Below are positions 61,517 to 64,000 of a stretch of DNA of 64,000 nt, piece after piece. The position numbers and the translations under genes were made by a program. Source of the DNA: Bacteroidales bacterium UBA5219 (GTDB taxonomy: Bacteria > Bacteroidota > Bacteroidia > Bacteroidales > ML635J-15); the NCBI GenBank assembly GCA_002412425.1, contig DHVB01000021.1, positions 72,007 through 136,006 on the forward strand. Direction: 5' to 3'. Every line of letters begins with the position of its first letter. Positions within the stretch are counted from its first letter, which is position 1. The notes below the pieces were generated by a model that made no database searches, had not been told where the DNA came from, and saw only the letters and a program-made list of their open reading frames with translations.

Positions 61517-62866
61517 ATGGCAAAGCAAAAAACAGGTGTGAAAAAACAAAAAAAACTTTTCATTCTTGATACAAATGTGCTTTTGCATGACTTTAAGTGC
61601 ATTTTTAAATTTAAAGAGCATGATGTTTTGATACCAATTGTTGTATTAGAAGAATTAGATAAGTTTAAAAGAGGAAATGATTTAATAAATTTTCATGCAC
61701 GTGAGTTTACTCGCATTATTGACGATTTGGCAGGTGATGATTTTTTTAAAGAAGGCGTTAGCTTAGGCGAAGGATTGGGCAAATTATTTGTTGAAACAGG
61801 AAAACCTTTTTCTGAAAACTTGCAAAATAATTTTCCAGAACATCGTCCCGACCATATAATCTTAGCAATAACCGAATATTATCATACAAATTTTCCTAAA
61901 CAACAAAACATTTTAGTTACCAAAGACATAAACCTTAGAGTTAAGGCAAAAGCTCTAGGACTTATTTCCGAAGATTATAAAAATGACCATGTAGAAAATT
62001 TAGAAGGTTTAAATAAAGAAGTTATAACAGTCGAACATGTTGATAAAGCTTTGATTAGTAGTTTGTATGAGGAAAATGAAGGAGTTGCTTTTGAGAATTT
62101 TCCTTTAGATATTGAGCCATATCCAAATCAATATTTAATTTTAAAAAATGGGTCATCAAGTGCTTTAGCTCATTATGATTCTGCTTCTGAAACTTTAAAC
62201 AGAGTTTTTAAAACAAATGTATATGGCATAGAGCCACGTAATGCAGAACAAGCCTTTGCAATTGATGCTCTGTTGCGTCCCGAAATTTTGTTAGTGTCGC
62301 TAACTGGTAAAGCAGGAACAGGAAAAACTCTCTTAGCTTTGGCAACAGCACTACATCAAAGACGAAATTTTCAGCAAATATTTTTAGCTCGACCTATTGT
62401 AGCTTTATCAAATAAAGATTTGGGATTTTTACCGGGAGATGCTAATGAAAAAATCACTCCTTATATGCAACCTCTTTTTGATAATTTATCAGTAATAAAA
62501 CATCAATTTAAACCACAAAGTCCTGATTTTACGAAAATTGATGAGATGTTGCAAAGCAATAAACTTTTGATAGAGCCACTAGCATATATAAGAGGAAGAA
62601 GCTTGTCGAAAGTGTTTTTTATTATCGATGAGGCACAAAATTTAACACCACACGAAATAAAAACCATTATTACACGTGCAGGCGAAGGAACCAAAATAGT
62701 TTTTACTGGCGATATAGGACAAATCGACTCTCCTTATCTTGATGCAAGGTCTAACGGACTTTCATATCTAACAACTAAAATGAAAGGACAGGAAATTTTT
62801 GCTCATGTAAATTTGGTAAAAGGCGAAAGATCTTATTTAGCCGAATTAGCAAGCGATTTATTATAA
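61517..62866 (+). CDS. PIN-PhoH fusion ATPase
   Basis: The 449-residue cytosolic protein has an N-terminal PIN nuclease-like domain (FILDTNVLLHDF, about 15-26, then VVLEELDKFKRG and TKDINLRVKAKALG) and a C-terminal PhoH ATPase with Walker A GKAGTGKTLLALA near 264 and Walker B FFIIDEAQNLTPHEIKTI near 368. Such PhoH2-like proteins combine helicase-type ATPase and RNase activity in mycobacterial work, and act on RNA. PIN acidic residues appear preserved, so activity is likely. The glycosyltransferase follows after five bases. Confidence 0.93.
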   Translation: MAKQKTGVKKQKKLFILDTNVLLHDFKCIFKFKEHDVLIPIVVLEELDKFKRGNDLINFHAREFTRIIDDLAGDDFFKEGVSLGEGLGKLFVETGKPFSENLQNNFPEHRPDHIILAITEYYHTNFPKQQNILVTKDINLRVKAKALGLISEDYKNDHVENLEGLNKEVITVEHVDKALISSLYEENEGVAFENFPLDIEPYPNQYLILKNGSSSALAHYDSASETLNRVFKTNVYGIEPRNAEQAFAIDALLRPEILLVSLTGKAGTGKTLLALATALHQRRNFQQIFLARPIVALSNKDLGFLPGDANEKITPYMQPLFDNLSVIKHQFKPQSPDFTKIDEMLQSNKLLIEPLAYIRGRSLSKVFFIIDEAQNLTPHEIKTIITRAGEGTKIVFTGDIGQIDSPYLDARSNGLSYLTTKMKGQEIFAHVNLVKGERSYLAELASDLL

Positions 62867-62871
62867 AAGTT

Positions 62872-63891
62872 TTGAAAAAAGTAGCAGTAGTCATATTAAA
62901 TTGGAATGGTAAGAAGTTTTTAGAACAATTTCTGCAATGCTTAGTGGACAATACGCCAAGCGCACTTGCTGATATTGTGATAATCGACAATGCTTCTACA
63001 GATGATTCTTTGGAATATTTAAAATCAAATTTTCCTGATATAAAAACTGTTGTTTTAGATAAAAATTATGGTTTTGCAGGTGGCTATAATCGTGGATTAA
63101 AAGAAGTAGAAGCAGAATATTACTTGCTTTTAAATTCAGATATTGAAGTTACTGAAGGCTGGCTAGAACCTTTGGTAGAAATGTTAGATAATGATAAATC
63201 TATTGCAGTTTGCGGACCAAAACTCTTGTCGTATTACGAAAAAGATAAATTTGAATACGCAGGAGCAGCAGGAGGCTTTATAGACAGGTATGCTTATCCG
63301 TTTTGTAGAGGAAGAATTTTTGATACTTGCGAAACAGACTCTGGACAATATGATACAAATATTGAATGTTTCTGGATTTCGGGAGCAGCTTTTATGGTAA
63401 GAGCAGAAATTTTTAATATGCTAAATGGTTTTGATGATGAGTTTTTTGCTCACCAAGAAGAAATTGATTTGTGTTGGAGAATACAAAATTCAGGATATAA
63501 AATTGTTATTCAAACAAAAAGCACAGTTTATCATGTGGGAGCAGGAACATTGCCAAAAAGCAGTCCGTTTAAAACTTATCTAAACTTTAGAAATAACTTA
63601 TATATTATTGAAAAAAATATTCCTAAATACAAACGCAATAAAGTTAAATTTGTTAGACTATTCCTTGACCAAGTAGCGTTTTTTAAAATTTTGTTGCAAG
63701 GAAAACCTGTAGAAGCTTTTTCTATTTGTAAAGCATATTTTCATTTTTGGAAAAATGCAAAAAAAATGAGCAAGCACCGAAAAATTGTTAAACCAAAAGC
63801 TCTGAAATACATAAAAACTTATTACAATCGTAGCATTGCTTTTGATTATTATCTAAAAAGAATAAAAAGTTTTGATAAGTTAAAATTTTAA
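62872..63891 (+). CDS. Family 2 glycosyltransferase
   Basis: The 339-residue product starts KKVAVVILNWNGKKFLEQFLQ (TTG start, five bases after the PhoH-type gene). GT2 features are the nucleotide-sugar region IVIIDNASTDDSLEYL, the metal-binding LLLNSDIEV (DxD-like), GAAFMVRAEIF and the acceptor-region FFAHQEEIDLCWRIQNSGY. It is the rhamnosyltransferase-like GT2 group used in surface polysaccharide synthesis. A C-terminal basic region may bind membranes. The donor and acceptor are unknown. Confidence 0.92.
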   Translation: MKKVAVVILNWNGKKFLEQFLQCLVDNTPSALADIVIIDNASTDDSLEYLKSNFPDIKTVVLDKNYGFAGGYNRGLKEVEAEYYLLLNSDIEVTEGWLEPLVEMLDNDKSIAVCGPKLLSYYEKDKFEYAGAAGGFIDRYAYPFCRGRIFDTCETDSGQYDTNIECFWISGAAFMVRAEIFNMLNGFDDEFFAHQEEIDLCWRIQNSGYKIVIQTKSTVYHVGAGTLPKSSPFKTYLNFRNNLYIIEKNIPKYKRNKVKFVRLFLDQVAFFKILLQGKPVEAFSICKAYFHFWKNAKKMSKHRKIVKPKALKYIKTYYNRSIAFDYYLKRIKSFDKLKF

Positions 63892-64000
63892 AAGTTGTAA
63901 CCTCTTAAATTTAGTTGATACTCATGAGGTTAAGTCTCGCATGTTTTCAAACACGATAATTAATAAATCTTTGATTGTGTTTTATACCAAGTTGCGTTCT
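63892..64000. other. Right-edge intergenic sequence, possible 3' end of a minus-strand gene
   Basis: No full gene is seen. On the minus strand, the window edge opens a 17-codon frame ending IKHNQRFINYRV then TGA at about 63947, which could be the C-terminus of a gene beginning outside the window. It is too short to identify. Confidence 0.2.

Noticed and set aside
1..64000. CRISPR arrays, prophage, insertion sequences or toxin-antitoxin pairs
   Set aside because: No regular direct repeats with spacers, integrase, transposase or recognised defence gene were found. The genes are overwhelmingly housekeeping and envelope functions.

Overview
The window is strongly AT-rich chromosomal DNA from a member of the Bacteroidota (Bacteroidetes), best fitting a Bacteroidia-like, probably anaerobic or fermentative, possibly sodium-using lineage. 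The evidence is: a left-edge PorZ component of the type IX secretion system (T9SS); several secreted proteins ending in T9SS sorting domains; a large TonB-dependent receptor; A/T-rich starts with no clear Shine-Dalgarno; and promoters of the Bacteroidota form TTTG-N19/20-TAnnTTTG, clearest before both tRNA genes. HydF, the maturase of [FeFe] hydrogenase, and two Na+ symporters support the lifestyle inference. No genus can be named from the sequence alone.

Layout. 1-6276 (minus strand): cvpA, an M23 peptidase, dxr, rseP, an unknown secreted protein, rdgB and a truncated porZ. 6324-11911: a GH3-family enzyme (+), then ZIP transporter, secreted nuclease, membrane protein and UbiD decarboxylase (-). 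12047-20706: a secreted lipase-like T9SS cargo (+), fluoride channel and asparagine synthetase (-), and the compact run der-pheS-hydrolase-fumC (-). 20837-25600 (+): ispE, two sodium symporters and a membrane-anchored helix-hairpin-helix protein. 25650-34566 (-): TonB receptor, a 1372-residue T9SS cargo and a PorV-family barrel. 34716-35522: a lysine-rich secreted protein divergent from an altered Rieske-like lipoprotein. 35592-37995 (-): ahcY and ribF. 38021-43592 (+): a thioredoxin-fold lipoprotein lacking CxxC, LpxH, cyclophilin, a TSUP transporter, a radical SAM protein, folK and tadA. 43593-43755 holds a GC-richer structured intergenic repeat. 43756-48901: thiL (-), then a tandem-repeat protein, queG, ribE and a flippase (+). 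48913-52353 (-): hydF, tRNA-Leu, dCMP deaminase and an S41 protease. 52433-63891 (mostly +): a sensor-cyclase-HD fusion, nadB, a C10 peptidase, a CAU tRNA, fabI, a PhoH-family ATPase and a glycosyltransferase.

Most genes are housekeeping: isoprenoid (dxr, ispE), cofactor (ribE, ribF, folK, thiL, nadB), lipid (fabI, lpxH), nucleotide hygiene (rdgB, dCMP deaminase) and tRNA or translation functions (pheS, tadA, queG, der). The accessory interest lies in the envelope and secretion genes. No insertion sequence, phage, CRISPR array or defence locus was seen, and no gene-free stretch exceeds 300 bases. The strongest unusual signals are the one-polypeptide periplasmic sensor/adenylate cyclase/HD protein, the CAU tRNA whose T-loop has A54 and U58 in place of T54 and A58, the three-gene surface locus, and the Rieske-like lipoprotein with changed ligand positions.
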